This document shows, in pieces, positions 46,620 through 55,670 of a stretch of DNA of 64,000 bases. The number at the start of each line of letters is the position of its first letter. Positions within the stretch are counted from its first letter, which is position 1. Below the pieces are notes generated by a model, which made no database searches, was not told the DNA's origin, and saw nothing but the letters and a program-made list of their open reading frames with translations. The stretch is from contig NZ_JAIYCP010000019.1 of assembly GCF_027487935.1 (NCBI RefSeq), forward strand, positions 1 to 64,000. Reading direction: 5' to 3'. The stretch is from Brevundimonas sp. GTDB lineage: Bacteria; Pseudomonadota; Alphaproteobacteria; Caulobacterales; Caulobacteraceae. Position numbers and translations under genes: made by a program.

Positions 46620-47402
46620 TCAGGACGCGAACTGCTCCGCGAGGACCCGCTCCTCGAAAGAACGGCCTGCGTCGAACAGCATCGTCAGGGCGATGTCACG
46701 GCGCTCATGCACCTCAACCCGGGAGACGGATCGGACCTCGAGATCATCAGCGGTGGCGCTGACTGGCCGCTTCCCTGACTCCAGCACCTCGAAACAGACT
46801 TTCGATTGGTGCGGCAGCAGGGCCCCCCGCCAACGCCGGGGGCGGAAGGCGCTGATCGGGGTCAGGGCCAGCACCCGGGAGTCGAGAGGAATGATCGGCC
46901 CGTGAGCCGAAAGATTGTAAGCGGTCGATCCCGCCGCGGTAGCAAGCAGGCATCCGTCGCAAGACAGCTCATCAAGCCGCACGCGACCGTCAACCTTGAT
47001 CCGCAGTTTTGCGCTCTGTCGAGTTTGGCGAAGGAGCGAAACCTCATTGATCGCCAGGCCGCTGTGGGCCTGCCCGGCTTCGGTCCATGCGTCCATCTGT
47101 AGCGGATGGATCACCGCGCGCCCGGCCCCCGCCAGCCGCTCGATGAGGCCTTCCTCCTCGAAATCGTTCATCAGAAAGCCGACCGAGCCCCGGTTCATGC
47201 CGAACACAGGGGTTCCCAGATCCATGACCGTGTGCAGGGTCTCCAGCATGAAGCCGTCACCGCCCAGCGCCACAATCACGTCGGCGTCGACGCGATCAAT
47301 CGAGCCATATCGGGCAATCAGTCGGTCACGCGCCGTCTGGGCCTCGGGTCGATCCGAGGCGACGAAGGCGATGCGGGCAGGGGCCAGATCTGGTTCGGTC
47401 AC
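46620..47402 (-). CDS. nadK: NAD kinase
   Basis: A 260-residue NAD kinase (NAD + ATP = NADP). The GGDG active-site motif is in [16 protein letters not shown] near residue 46, followed by [36 protein letters not shown] and [11 protein letters not shown]. The start is either GTG 47402 or TTG 47414; I prefer GTG. It lies between the Hpt and the second DUF2336 gene on the same strand, probably as one transcription unit. Confidence 0.9.
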   Translation of the reverse strand: MTEPDLAPARIAFVASDRPEAQTARDRLIARYGSIDRVDADVIVALGGDGFMLETLHTVMDLGTPVFGMNRGSVGFLMNDFEEEGLIERLAGAGRAVIHPLQMDAWTEAGQAHSGLAINEVSLLRQTRQSAKLRIKVDGRVRLDELSCDGCLLATAAGSTAYNLSAHGPIIPLDSRVLALTPISAFRPRRWRGALLPHQSKVCFEVLESGKRPVSATADDLEVRSVSRVEVHERRDIALTMLFDAGRSFEERVLAEQFAS

Positions 47403-47433
47403 GAAACCACGCAAGCCGAGGCCGACGACGAAG

Positions 47434-48612
47434 TCAAACGACGGTTCGCTGTTGGTCTTGGCTGGCAGCCATCAACGCCTTGAAAGCCCGGCTGGCTGAA
47501 CCTTGGGACAGGGCCCCTCGAAGCCAGACAGGCTCGCCCTGGTCGCCGGGCAGGAAATCGTTGAATTTGCGCAACTCGGCCAACAAGGTCGGAAACACCG
47601 CCCGATCGATCCCGACTGCGGCGCAAGCGTAGTAGAGCGCTTCTGGTGACGGTGCTGAAAGTGCCCGGCGAACCTGCTCATCCGTGAAGCCACCCAAAGC
47701 GGACAGACCGTGCGCAAAAAGGCTCAACCGTTTTTCGCGGACGGCCCGGATCAGGAGACCAGCTCGCAACTGCCCGGCCGCCTGCAGTTTGTTGATCAGT
47801 CGCCGCTCCATCTCATCGCGCTCGCCCTGATCTACGGCGGCCTTTGCAGGGGGCGGGGGATGCACAATACCGCCAACGACCTCATTAACAGCCGCTCCCA
47901 AGGCCTGCTCATCAACGTTGAAACGGGCAACGATCGATTGGCGCAAGGCCGTCCCGACCCACTGGTACATCTGCTCTGCCAGCGCTTCAGTCAGCCGGGG
48001 ATGGCGGGTGAGCGGCCCACGCAAGGCTGCGATTCGACGTGAGTGTTCAACCAGCCGCCGTACGCCCTCCAAGCTGATCCCGGCTGAATGATTGGTCGAC
48101 AGTGCCATGAGCACAGCGGGCTCGGCCTGGTCGATAACGGCATCCGCCACCCGACCGCTGATCCCCGGGCGGCGCGCCACAGCGATCTGATGTTCCAGCG
48201 ATGCCTCGATCAGCACGCGCAACAGGTCGTCATCCTGGAGGACAGGGCTGCACTCGAGGATTGGCCGGGCGATTTCGATCTCGTCCAGCGCCAGAAGATT
48301 CACCAGCGCGGCGGGAGCCCATTCCGCGTGGGCCAGCCTTTCCGAAAGCGCCTTTCGCACCTCTCGCTCGGCACGACGGGCGAGTGTGAGAAATACCTCG
48401 CCAAGGACCGATGACAGCTCTTCGGACGGAGGGCTGCTGTCACAGAGCGCCGCAACGCCCAGCAAGAGGCGCTGGCGGGCTTCGGTGCTGGAATTCCGGG
48501 CCAAAGCCAATAGCTCGCTTGGCCGCGGCGCGGCATCTGCGTTGCGACTGGCGGGCACGGGCTGAACGAGTACCACGGGCGTCTCCGGCGCGCCGGTAAC
48601 GAGCCGGCACAT
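47434..48612 (-). CDS. DUF2336 protein, copy 2
   Basis: A 392-residue DUF2336 protein, related in plan to the one at 44875 ([84 protein letters not shown]). Helical repeats with no signal or membrane segment. The start at ATG 48612 is chosen; TTG 48618 is possible. Downstream follow nadK and the Hpt gene. Confidence 0.8.
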   Translation of the reverse strand: MCRLVTGAPETPVVLVQPVPASRNADAAPRPSELLALARNSSTEARQRLLLGVAALCDSSPPSEELSSVLGEVFLTLARRAEREVRKALSERLAHAEWAPAALVNLLALDEIEIARPILECSPVLQDDDLLRVLIEASLEHQIAVARRPGISGRVADAVIDQAEPAVLMALSTNHSAGISLEGVRRLVEHSRRIAALRGPLTRHPRLTEALAEQMYQWVGTALRQSIVARFNVDEQALGAAVNEVVGGIVHPPPPAKAAVDQGERDEMERRLINKLQAAGQLRAGLLIRAVREKRLSLFAHGLSALGGFTDEQVRRALSAPSPEALYYACAAVGIDRAVFPTLLAELRKFNDFLPGDQGEPVWLRGALSQGSASRAFKALMAASQDQQRTVV

Positions 48613-48633
48613 TTTCAACTAGTCCGGGCCCCA

Positions 48634-48648
48634 CTAAGACTGGGTTAA
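48634..48648. promoter_or_regulatory. Near-perfect CtrA-type box in a divergent promoter region
   Basis: CTAA-N7-TTAA (with C after it) has one base off TTAA-N7-TTAA. It lies 22 bp before the second DUF2336 start and about 73 bp before the aldolase gene. Together with 43962-43977 it suggests CtrA-linked control at both ends of the cluster. Confidence 0.4.
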
Positions 48649-48720
48649 CGGAAGCTGAATCTTGACGTCGGCTCCGCGCGGCGCGAGCGTACGCGGAGAA
48701 GTAGCATAAGGGACCAAGGC

Positions 48721-49485
48721 ATGGCTGACAGTGCGGCTGTTTCATTGAAAACCAGTGTGTCCGAGGCGGAGTGGTCCGCCCGTGTAGAGCTGGCGGCGCT
48801 TTATCGTCTGGTGGCGCTGCATGGGTGGGACGACATGATCTTCACCCACATCTCGGCCCGCGTGCCCGGGCCGGAACACCATTTTCTGATCAACCCCTAT
48901 GGCTGGTACTTCGAGGAGATGACCGCCTCCTGCCTGGTCAAGGTCGACCTGGAGGGCAATATCGTTCAGGACACGACCAGCTTCATCAACCCGGCCGGTT
49001 TCACCATCCATTCGGCGATTCATGGAGCGCGCGAGGATGCGCATTACGTCATCCACCTTCACACAGTGGCCGGTGTCGGGGTGGCGGCTCAGAAGGAAGG
49101 CCTGCTGCCGATTGGCCAGAACGCCTGCCTGCTTCAACATCAGGTCGCCTACCATGGCTACGAGGGCCTGGCGCTGAACCATGAAGAACGCGCACGACTT
49201 GTGGAGGATCTGGGCGACAAGCCGCTCATGCTGTTGCGCAACCACGGTACGCTCGCGGTTGGCCAGACGGCCGCGGCAGCCTGGATCGGGATGTTTTTCC
49301 TTGAGCGGGCCTGTGCCCAGCAGGTAGCGGCCCTGTCCGGCGGGCGGAAGCATGTGCTTTTTGCGCCTGAGGCCGCCCAGGCAGAAACGAAGGAACAGGG
49401 TCGGGGAATCGGCCTTGTCGCTGGCCTGGCCTGGCCGGGTGCCTTGCGTATGCTGGACCGTAAATCGCCGGGCTATGCCGTGTGA
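48721..49485 (+). CDS. Class II aldolase/adducin family protein
   Basis: A 254-residue protein of the class II aldolase fold (ELAALYRLVALHGWDDMIFTHISARVPG; zinc-binding His pair in VIHLHTVAGVGV; LLRNHGTLAVG with a third His). Typical enzymes split sugar phosphates or act on related alcohols; many relatives in this length class have unknown substrates. ATG 48721 with AGGGACCAAGG upstream. It overlaps the next start by 4 bp. Confidence 0.85.
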   Translation: MADSAAVSLKTSVSEAEWSARVELAALYRLVALHGWDDMIFTHISARVPGPEHHFLINPYGWYFEEMTASCLVKVDLEGNIVQDTTSFINPAGFTIHSAIHGAREDAHYVIHLHTVAGVGVAAQKEGLLPIGQNACLLQHQVAYHGYEGLALNHEERARLVEDLGDKPLMLLRNHGTLAVGQTAAAAWIGMFFLERACAQQVAALSGGRKHVLFAPEAAQAETKEQGRGIGLVAGLAWPGALRMLDRKSPGYAV

Positions 49486-50234
49486 GACGGACCGGCGGAC
49501 TTCTGGCCGCGATGGCCTTGATGGCGGTCGCCGGACCCACGGTCGCCGGTCCCTGGACCCAGCCACAGGGCCGGGGGGAGTGGATCGTCAAGTTCGAGGA
49601 TATGCGGGCCGACCGCGGCTTTGATCCTGATGGTGCGCTGGCCGACCTGCCGGCCGAACGGCGGGACACAGGCCTCGGAGTGTTCGCCCAGTACGGCGTC
49701 ACCGACAGACTGACCTTGCAGGTCAAGGGCGACTGGCAGTCGGGCGAGGACGCCTTCATTGCCTATGACGGTCGGGGACCGCTCGAGATCGGCCTGAGCT
49801 GGCAGGTTTGGCGTGACGAGCGTGCTGCGGTCAGCGTGTATGCGGGCTATGCGGACGGCGGGGAGGGACGCAACGCTGGCTATGCCGCCCCTGGTGTCGG
49901 TGATAGCGACTGGGAATTACGTGCCGCCGTCGGTCGCTCATTTGGTGGCGCGTTCGTCGATCTGCAGGCGGCACGAAGGCTACGGGAGGGGCTGTCTGAC
50001 GAGACCCGTTTTGACGCCACCGCGGGTGTGCATGTCAGCGAGGACTGGATGTTGCTCGCGCAGGCATTCGGTGGTCAGGCCGATGACGACGGCGCGCGCT
50101 GGCTTTCGCTCGAAGCGTCCATTGTCCGTGACTTTGACGAATGGAGCCTTCAGGCTGGTTGGCGGCAGGCTGTGGCGGGCCGTGAAACACCGGCGAGCGG
50201 CGGCCCGGTCATCGCCCTCTGGCGGCGCTTCTGA
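49482..50234 (+). CDS. Exported outer-membrane beta-barrel-like protein
   Basis: A 250-residue protein with a signal peptide (MRRTGGLLAAMALMAVAGPTVAG) followed by alternating beta-strand-like stretches (GLGVFAQYGVTDRLTLQVKGDW; EIGLSWQVWRDERAAVSVYAGYA; SLEASIVRDFDEWSLQAGWRQAV) and a C-terminal Phe, as in small outer-membrane barrels. The start is GTG 49482, which overlaps the aldolase stop. Function unknown. Confidence 0.7.
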   Translation: MRRTGGLLAAMALMAVAGPTVAGPWTQPQGRGEWIVKFEDMRADRGFDPDGALADLPAERRDTGLGVFAQYGVTDRLTLQVKGDWQSGEDAFIAYDGRGPLEIGLSWQVWRDERAAVSVYAGYADGGEGRNAGYAAPGVGDSDWELRAAVGRSFGGAFVDLQAARRLREGLSDETRFDATAGVHVSEDWMLLAQAFGGQADDDGARWLSLEASIVRDFDEWSLQAGWRQAVAGRETPASGGPVIALWRRF

Positions 50235-50356
50235 CCGCGATATAGCCGCTCACCTTTTGGCGACGGAAACAGCAACGACTTCCGTTACAGGTTCTGTAGT
50301 TGCGTCGACCGCGTGAACCGCTAAGTCGGCTCTTTCCTCCGCCCGAGAGCCCAAGT

Positions 50357-51514
50357 GTGATCAAACGCCATTTCTTCCTCGTCGCCGCGATTGTGCTGTT
50401 GGGCCTGATGATCGTGGCTGTCGTCCTCAGGATGGCCTTCTCCGGTGATGAGAAATCCGGCGGCGGCCCGGGTGGAGGCGGCGCTGGCGGTGGGCGCGGT
50501 CAAGCCGTCTCCGAGGCGGTGATCGCCACCCGGTCTTTCACCGATGAAATCCGGGTTCTGGGCGTGGCGCGCGGGCGCCGTTCGGTCAACATCACTTCGT
50601 CGACCAGCGAGTTGATCACCCGTGTCCTTTTCACCGACGGCCAGAGGGTGGCTGCCGGCGCGCCGCTCGTGGAGCTCCAGGCGCGCGAGGAGGATGCGGG
50701 CATCATTGAAGCGCGCGCCCAGGTGGCCCAGGCCCAGCGGCAATTCGATCGCTACAAGACCCTGGCAGACCGCGGCATTGCCCCTCGCGTGACTGTCGAG
50801 GACGCTGAAACAGCACTGGCGACAGCACAAGCCTCACTGACAGCGGCCCAGGCCCGACGGGGGGACCGCCTGATCAGGGCTCCGTTCGCGGGGGTCCTTG
50901 GGCTCAGCTCTGTGACAGCCGGCACCCTGGTCAATCCGGGCGGCATCATCACCACGCTGGATGATATCGACGTTGTGCGCGTCGACTTCCCGGTTCCCGA
51001 GCGTTACCTCGGGGTGCTTCGAGCGGGGACCCCCATTCGGGCGACCATCGACGCCTATAACGATGAGGTCTTCAGCGGCCGCATCGCTCTGATAGACACA
51101 CGAATCAACGAACAGACCCGAGCCGTTACCGCACGCGCCGAAATCCCCAATCCGGGTGGCCGGATCCGGCCGGGTATGGCCGTCCGTGTCGCCGTCCAGC
51201 AGGGGCAGCGCATGGCTCCCGGCGCACCGGAAGCGGCCGTCCAGTATGAGGGAGACGGTGCCTTTGTCTATCGGATCGCCGGCGGCGAGCGCGGATCGAC
51301 CGCCCAACGGGTCGAGGTCGAGACCGGTTCGGTTGAGGGCGGGTTTGTCGAGATCCTGTCCGGACTGAACGTCGGCGATCGTATTGTCGGCTCGGGTCTC
51401 AACCGTATCCAGCCCGGAGCGCCTGTCCGGCTTGGCGGGCAGGGTGGACGACAGGGTGGGCGGCTCCCGGATTCCGGCTCAGCTCCGGTTGCGCCGCGGA
51501 GCGCAACGCGATGA
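50357..51514 (+). CDS. RND efflux periplasmic adaptor
   Basis: A 385-residue membrane fusion protein: membrane anchor (FFLVAAIVLLGLMIVAVVL), a Gly-rich linker, and the lipoyl/hairpin body (NITSSTSELITRVLFTDGQRVAAGAPLVELQ; RLIRAPFAGVLGLSSVTAGTLVNPGG). The start GTG 50357 is favoured (VIKRHFFL); a longer frame begins at 50300. It joins the inner-membrane pump to an outer-membrane channel. ATGATG of the pump overlaps its stop. Confidence 0.9.
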   Translation: MIKRHFFLVAAIVLLGLMIVAVVLRMAFSGDEKSGGGPGGGGAGGGRGQAVSEAVIATRSFTDEIRVLGVARGRRSVNITSSTSELITRVLFTDGQRVAAGAPLVELQAREEDAGIIEARAQVAQAQRQFDRYKTLADRGIAPRVTVEDAETALATAQASLTAAQARRGDRLIRAPFAGVLGLSSVTAGTLVNPGGIITTLDDIDVVRVDFPVPERYLGVLRAGTPIRATIDAYNDEVFSGRIALIDTRINEQTRAVTARAEIPNPGGRIRPGMAVRVAVQQGQRMAPGAPEAAVQYEGDGAFVYRIAGGERGSTAQRVEVETGSVEGGFVEILSGLNVGDRIVGSGLNRIQPGAPVRLGGQGGRQGGRLPDSGSAPVAPRSATR

Positions 51515-54500
51515 TGCTCTCCGATCTCGCGGTCCGTCGTCCTGTATTCGCGGCGGTTGCGGCGATCGTGCTCTGCGTGATCGGCGCAGCGGCGTTCTTC
51601 TTCCTGCCGGTGCGCGAACTGCCCGATGTGGACCCGCCGATTGTTTCGGTCAGCACCAGCTATGCCGGGGCGTCTGCCGAGGTCATCGAGAGCCGGATCA
51701 CCGAGCCGATCGAACAACAGATTGCGGGAATCCAGGGCGTCGAGCGTATCAGTTCGTCCAGCCGTGACGGTCGCTCGAACGTCTCGATCGAATTCTCGCT
51801 GGACCGCAACATTGACGACGCGGCCAATGATGTGCGTGACCGGGTTTCGCGTGTCGTCGGGCGGCTGCCGGACCAGGCCCAGCCACCGGAAGTGTCCAAG
51901 GCTGACAGCGACAGCCAGCCGATCATGATCCTGTTCCTGCGCTCCACGGCGATGAACCGGCTGGAGCTGACGGACTATGCGGATCGGTATCTGATCGACC
52001 GGCTGGCGACTGTGCCGGGCGTGGCGCAGGTGCAGATCTACGGCGAGCAGCGCTATGCCATGCGCATCTGGCTGGACGCCGGCGCACTCGCGGCCCGTGG
52101 GTTGACGGTCAGCGATGTCGAGTCTGCCCTGACGGCGCAGAACGTAGAACTGCCTGCCGGCCAGCTGGAGTCGGGCCAGAAGGACTATACCGTCCGGGTC
52201 GCCCGCACCTATGCCCGGGCCGAGGACTTCCGCCAGCTTCCGATCGGTACCCGCGGCTCGGGTGCCGTCGCAGCGACCCAGAGCGGTGGCGCGACAGCCC
52301 TGCCCAGCGGCGCTTCCGGTGCGATCCAGGGCCAGTCCGGCTATGTCACGCGGCTGGGCGACATCGCCCGCATTGTCGAGGCCCCGGCGGAGGATCGTCG
52401 TCTGTTCAGAGGCAACGGGCAGGACCAGATCGGTCTGGCCGTCACCCGTCAGGCCCAGTCAAACGACCTGGCGATCTCCAAGGGCGTCCAGGCCATGCTG
52501 GAGACGGTCCAGCCGAGCCTGCCGGAAGGCACGGAGCTGGTCGTCGGATCGGACAACTCGGTCTTCACCTCGCACGCGATCGATGAGGTCTGGATCACGA
52601 TCGGTATCTCGATGGCGCTCGTGGCACTGGTGAATTTCATCTTCCTCGGGAGCATGAGGGCCGCCTTCATTCCGTCAATCGTGGCCCCGATCTGTCTGCT
52701 CGCGACCTTTATCGTTCTGGCCCCGATGGGCTTTTCCCTGAACCTGCTGACCTTGCTGGCGCTGGTTCTGGCCATTGGTCTGGTGGTCGATGACGCCATT
52801 GTGGTGACCGAGAACATCCAGCGCCGACTGGATCACGGGGAACCCCCGTTGGTCGCAGCCGAACGCGGCGCCCGCCAGGTGTTCTTCGCTGTTGTGGCGA
52901 CCACGGTGGTTTTGCTGGCGGTGTTCGCCCCCCTTCTTTTCCTGCCGGGCTATGTCGGCCGGCTGTTTGTGGAACTGGCCGCGGCGATTGCGGCGGCCGT
53001 GGCCTTCTCGGCCTTCCTGGCCCTCACGCTCTCGCCGATGCTGGCATCGCGCATTCTGCGGCCGGCCCAGAGCGGCGGCTGGGTCTCACGTATCGTTGAC
53101 CGCGCCATGGATGGACTGCGCAATTCCTACCAGAACTCGCTGCAGGCGATGGTGGGCAAGCGGATCGCCGTGATGGGCATGGTCGGATTGATTGTGGTGG
53201 TGGCCGGAGGGGCGGCCTTCATGTTCCTGACCCTGCCGAACGAGCTTGTGCCGGCAGAAGACCGCGGGCGCGTGCAGATCCGGGTTCAGGGGCCCGAGGG
53301 TGCAGGGTTCGACTACACACGCAAAATCGTGATGGGGATCGAGCCCATCCTTGCCGAGTACAAGGCCAGCGGGGAGGCAAGCAGTTTCCTGATCTCCGCG
53401 CCCGGGTTCGGTGGCGGCAGCTTCAACTCGGGCAACGGCAGCCTGGTCCTGAGCGACTGGTCCGAACGCGACCGTTCCGCGGCCGACATCGCCCAGGAAT
53501 TGAACGGCAAGCTTCGCGGTCAGACTGACGCCCAGGTCAACGCATCGGTCCCCGGTGCCTTCCAGCGCGGTGGTGGTGGTGGAGGTGGTGGTGGATCCAA
53601 CTCCATCGAAATGGTCGTCACCGGGGCCGAATACGAGGACATCTACAAATGGCTTCAGCCGGTGCTGGCGGCGTCGCTTGAGAACCCCGGTTTCTCGCGG
53701 CCACGGCTGAACTACGAGCCCAACGCACCGCGCTTGCTGGTGGATGTTGATCCGGAAAAGGCCGCGGCCCTCGGGGTTTCGTCACAGGCCGTCGGGCGGA
53801 CGCTTGAGACCATGTTCGGCTCGCGGCGCGCCACCACCTACCTTCGTGGCGGGCAGGAATACGACGTCATTCTGCAGACCGAGCGTGGCGACCGCCGCAG
53901 CGTCGCCGACCTTGAGGCCCTTTATGTCGCGACCGGTTCGGGACAACTGGTACCGCTTTCCGCGGTGGTCACGACCGAGACCTCGGGCGATACGCCCGAT
54001 CGTCGACGGCTGGATCGCCAGCGGGCGATATCGATCTCTGCCGATCTGAACCCCGGCACGACCCTGGTGGATGCGACCGAGTTCATGACCCGCGTCGCCA
54101 AGGAACAGCCGCAGGGCGTCGTCACCACCCAGTGGGGCGGTGCCGCACGCGACCAGCAGGAGGCGGGCGGCGCGGTCGCGGCGGCCTTCGGCCTGGCGCT
54201 GTTGCTGGTCTTCCTGGTGCTGGCGGCGCAGTTCGAAAGCTGGATCACGCCGGCCGTCATCATGCTGACCGTACCCCTTGCCGCCGCCGGCGGCCTGTTC
54301 GGTCTCGTGATGGCGGGTTCCAGCCTGAACATCTACAGCCAGATCGGCCTGATCATTCTGATCGGGGTGGCGGCGAAGAACGGCATCCTGATTGTCGAGT
54401 TCGCCAACCAGCTTCGTGACCAGGGCCGTTCGATCCAGGAGGCGATCATCGAGTCGTCGACCCTGCGGCTTCGCCCGATCATCATGACCTCCATCGCCAC

Positions 54501-54744
54501 TGCTTTCGGTGCCTTGCCGCTGGTGCTGTGGCAGGGGGCCGGTGCCGGCAGTCGTCAGACCATCGGTGGGGTGATCTTCTCCGGTGCCATCTTCGCGACC
54601 CTGCTGACCCTGTTCGTGGTGCCCGTGATCTATGGCGCGCTGGCGCGCTTCACTCGATCGCCGGAATACACGGCTCGCAAGATCGATGAATGGGAAGCTC
54701 GGGAAGCCGGGATGAACGATGCGGTGCCATCGGCTGTGGAGTAG
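51511..54744 (+). CDS. RND efflux pump, inner-membrane subunit
   Basis: A 1077-residue HAE1-type RND transporter. The first helix is RRPVFAAVAAIVLCVIGAAAFFF, the proton-relay motif GLVVDDAIVVTENIQRR lies in TM4, and the two-fold repeat of large periplasmic domains is evident (SISVDFS-like PN/PC parts; ADLNPGTTLVDATEF in the second). A poly-Gly run of 10 occurs near residue 690. It pumps drugs or other amphiphiles using protons. No outer-membrane channel gene is linked. Confidence 0.92.
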   Translation: MMLSDLAVRRPVFAAVAAIVLCVIGAAAFFFLPVRELPDVDPPIVSVSTSYAGASAEVIESRITEPIEQQIAGIQGVERISSSSRDGRSNVSIEFSLDRNIDDAANDVRDRVSRVVGRLPDQAQPPEVSKADSDSQPIMILFLRSTAMNRLELTDYADRYLIDRLATVPGVAQVQIYGEQRYAMRIWLDAGALAARGLTVSDVESALTAQNVELPAGQLESGQKDYTVRVARTYARAEDFRQLPIGTRGSGAVAATQSGGATALPSGASGAIQGQSGYVTRLGDIARIVEAPAEDRRLFRGNGQDQIGLAVTRQAQSNDLAISKGVQAMLETVQPSLPEGTELVVGSDNSVFTSHAIDEVWITIGISMALVALVNFIFLGSMRAAFIPSIVAPICLLATFIVLAPMGFSLNLLTLLALVLAIGLVVDDAIVVTENIQRRLDHGEPPLVAAERGARQVFFAVVATTVVLLAVFAPLLFLPGYVGRLFVELAAAIAAAVAFSAFLALTLSPMLASRILRPAQSGGWVSRIVDRAMDGLRNSYQNSLQAMVGKRIAVMGMVGLIVVVAGGAAFMFLTLPNELVPAEDRGRVQIRVQGPEGAGFDYTRKIVMGIEPILAEYKASGEASSFLISAPGFGGGSFNSGNGSLVLSDWSERDRSAADIAQELNGKLRGQTDAQVNASVPGAFQRGGGGGGGGGSNSIEMVVTGAEYEDIYKWLQPVLAASLENPGFSRPRLNYEPNAPRLLVDVDPEKAAALGVSSQAVGRTLETMFGSRRATTYLRGGQEYDVILQTERGDRRSVADLEALYVATGSGQLVPLSAVVTTETSGDTPDRRRLDRQRAISISADLNPGTTLVDATEFMTRVAKEQPQGVVTTQWGGAARDQQEAGGAVAAAFGLALLLVFLVLAAQFESWITPAVIMLTVPLAAAGGLFGLVMAGSSLNIYSQIGLIILIGVAAKNGILIVEFANQLRDQGRSIQEAIIESSTLRLRPIIMTSIATAFGALPLVLWQGAGAGSRQTIGGVIFSGAIFATLLTLFVVPVIYGALARFTRSPEYTARKIDEWEAREAGMNDAVPSAVE

Positions 54745-54747
54745 GCG

Positions 54748-55245
54748 TCAGGGCTGAGGCGACGGTGCGAAGCCGGTCTCGACCTTGAGGAAGGCGACCA
54801 CGTCCCGGCGGTCCGTTGCGTCGGGAATGCCGGCGAAACTCATCTTGGTGCCCTTCATGAAGGTGCGTGGGTTCTCCAGCCACTCTTCCAGCCGCGCGCC
54901 GTCCCAGACGAAGTCCGCCTCAGTCATCGCGGCGGAATAGTTGAAGCCGGGGTGGACGCCGGCCTGCTGTCCGAAGACGCCGTAGAGATTGGGGCCGGTC
55001 ATGTTCGGCCCGCCCTCGCTGATCGTGTGGCATGAGCGGCAACGTGCAAAGACCCGACGGCCATTGTCCAGATCGGCTGCATTGTAGGGCGCGGGCAGTG
55101 AGGCCAGCATCGCCACCTTCTCGGCCGCTGTAGGTGCAGGACGAGCCGGGGCGGCGGGTGCGGTCGGCTCCCCTGCTGGTCCCTCCGCCTGGCTGCAGCC
55201 GGTCAGTGTGAGCATGACGAGGGCGGTCAGGGCGGTGCGGTTCAT
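54748..55245 (-). CDS. Cytochrome c family lipoprotein
   Basis: A 165-residue class I c-type cytochrome. The N-terminus has a lipoprotein signal (LTLTGC), then an Ala/Pro linker; the haem motif CRSCH is near residue 66 and the Met ligand probably in FMKGTKMSFAG. It should be anchored in the periplasm and carry electrons. ATG 55245. It is divergent from feoA. Confidence 0.88.
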   Translation of the reverse strand: MNRTALTALVMLTLTGCSQAEGPAGEPTAPAAPARPAPTAAEKVAMLASLPAPYNAADLDNGRRVFARCRSCHTISEGGPNMTGPNLYGVFGQQAGVHPGFNYSAAMTEADFVWDGARLEEWLENPRTFMKGTKMSFAGIPDATDRRDVVAFLKVETGFAPSPQP

Positions 55246-55342
55246 GATCGATCTCCGGCGGTTTTCGGTACTGATAGCCCAACCCTGACCGCGGGCAACC
55301 GGTGTCGGTGAGATGATGGGCTGGACGAAGGCCAGTCGCACC

Positions 55343-55357
55343 TGATAATCACTGTCA
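55343..55357. promoter_or_regulatory. Fur-box-like dyad upstream of feoAB
   Basis: TGATAATCACTGTCA is a 7-1-7 dyad matching 12 of 14 fixed bases of the classical Fur consensus half-sites (TGATAAT/ATTATCA). It lies 38 bp before the feoA ATG, so iron-dependent repression of feoAB is likely. Confidence 0.5.
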
Positions 55358-55394
55358 ACAGACGCGGCCGATCGCGCCGATAGTCACGAGCGTC

Positions 55395-55670
55395 ATGTCC
55401 GAGCCCCGCAAACTCAGCCAGGCCCGGCCAGGTGACCAGGGCATCATCGTCCGGGTGGGCGACCCCGGTCTGAATGATGAACACGCCCTCGAACTGGAGC
55501 GTCGACTGCTGGAACTGGGTTTTGTCGAGGGCGCGCGCGTCGAGCTTCTGCATGAGGGACTGTTTGGACGGGACCCCATTGCCATGAAGGTTGACGACAT
55601 GCGGGTTGCCTTGCGTCGACATGAGGCCGCAAGCCTGACCGTACGGTTCGAACCTGACCGGGCCGACTGA
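55395..55670 (+). CDS. feoA: Ferrous iron transport protein A
   Basis: A 91-residue FeoA with an SH3-like core (LSQARPGDQGIIVRVGDPG; LLELGFVEGARVELLHEGLFGRDPIAMKVDDMRVALRRHEAASL). It helps the FeoB channel. ATG 55395 follows a Fur-like box; the stop overlaps feoB by one base. Confidence 0.92.
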   Translation: MSEPRKLSQARPGDQGIIVRVGDPGLNDEHALELERRLLELGFVEGARVELLHEGLFGRDPIAMKVDDMRVALRRHEAASLTVRFEPDRAD

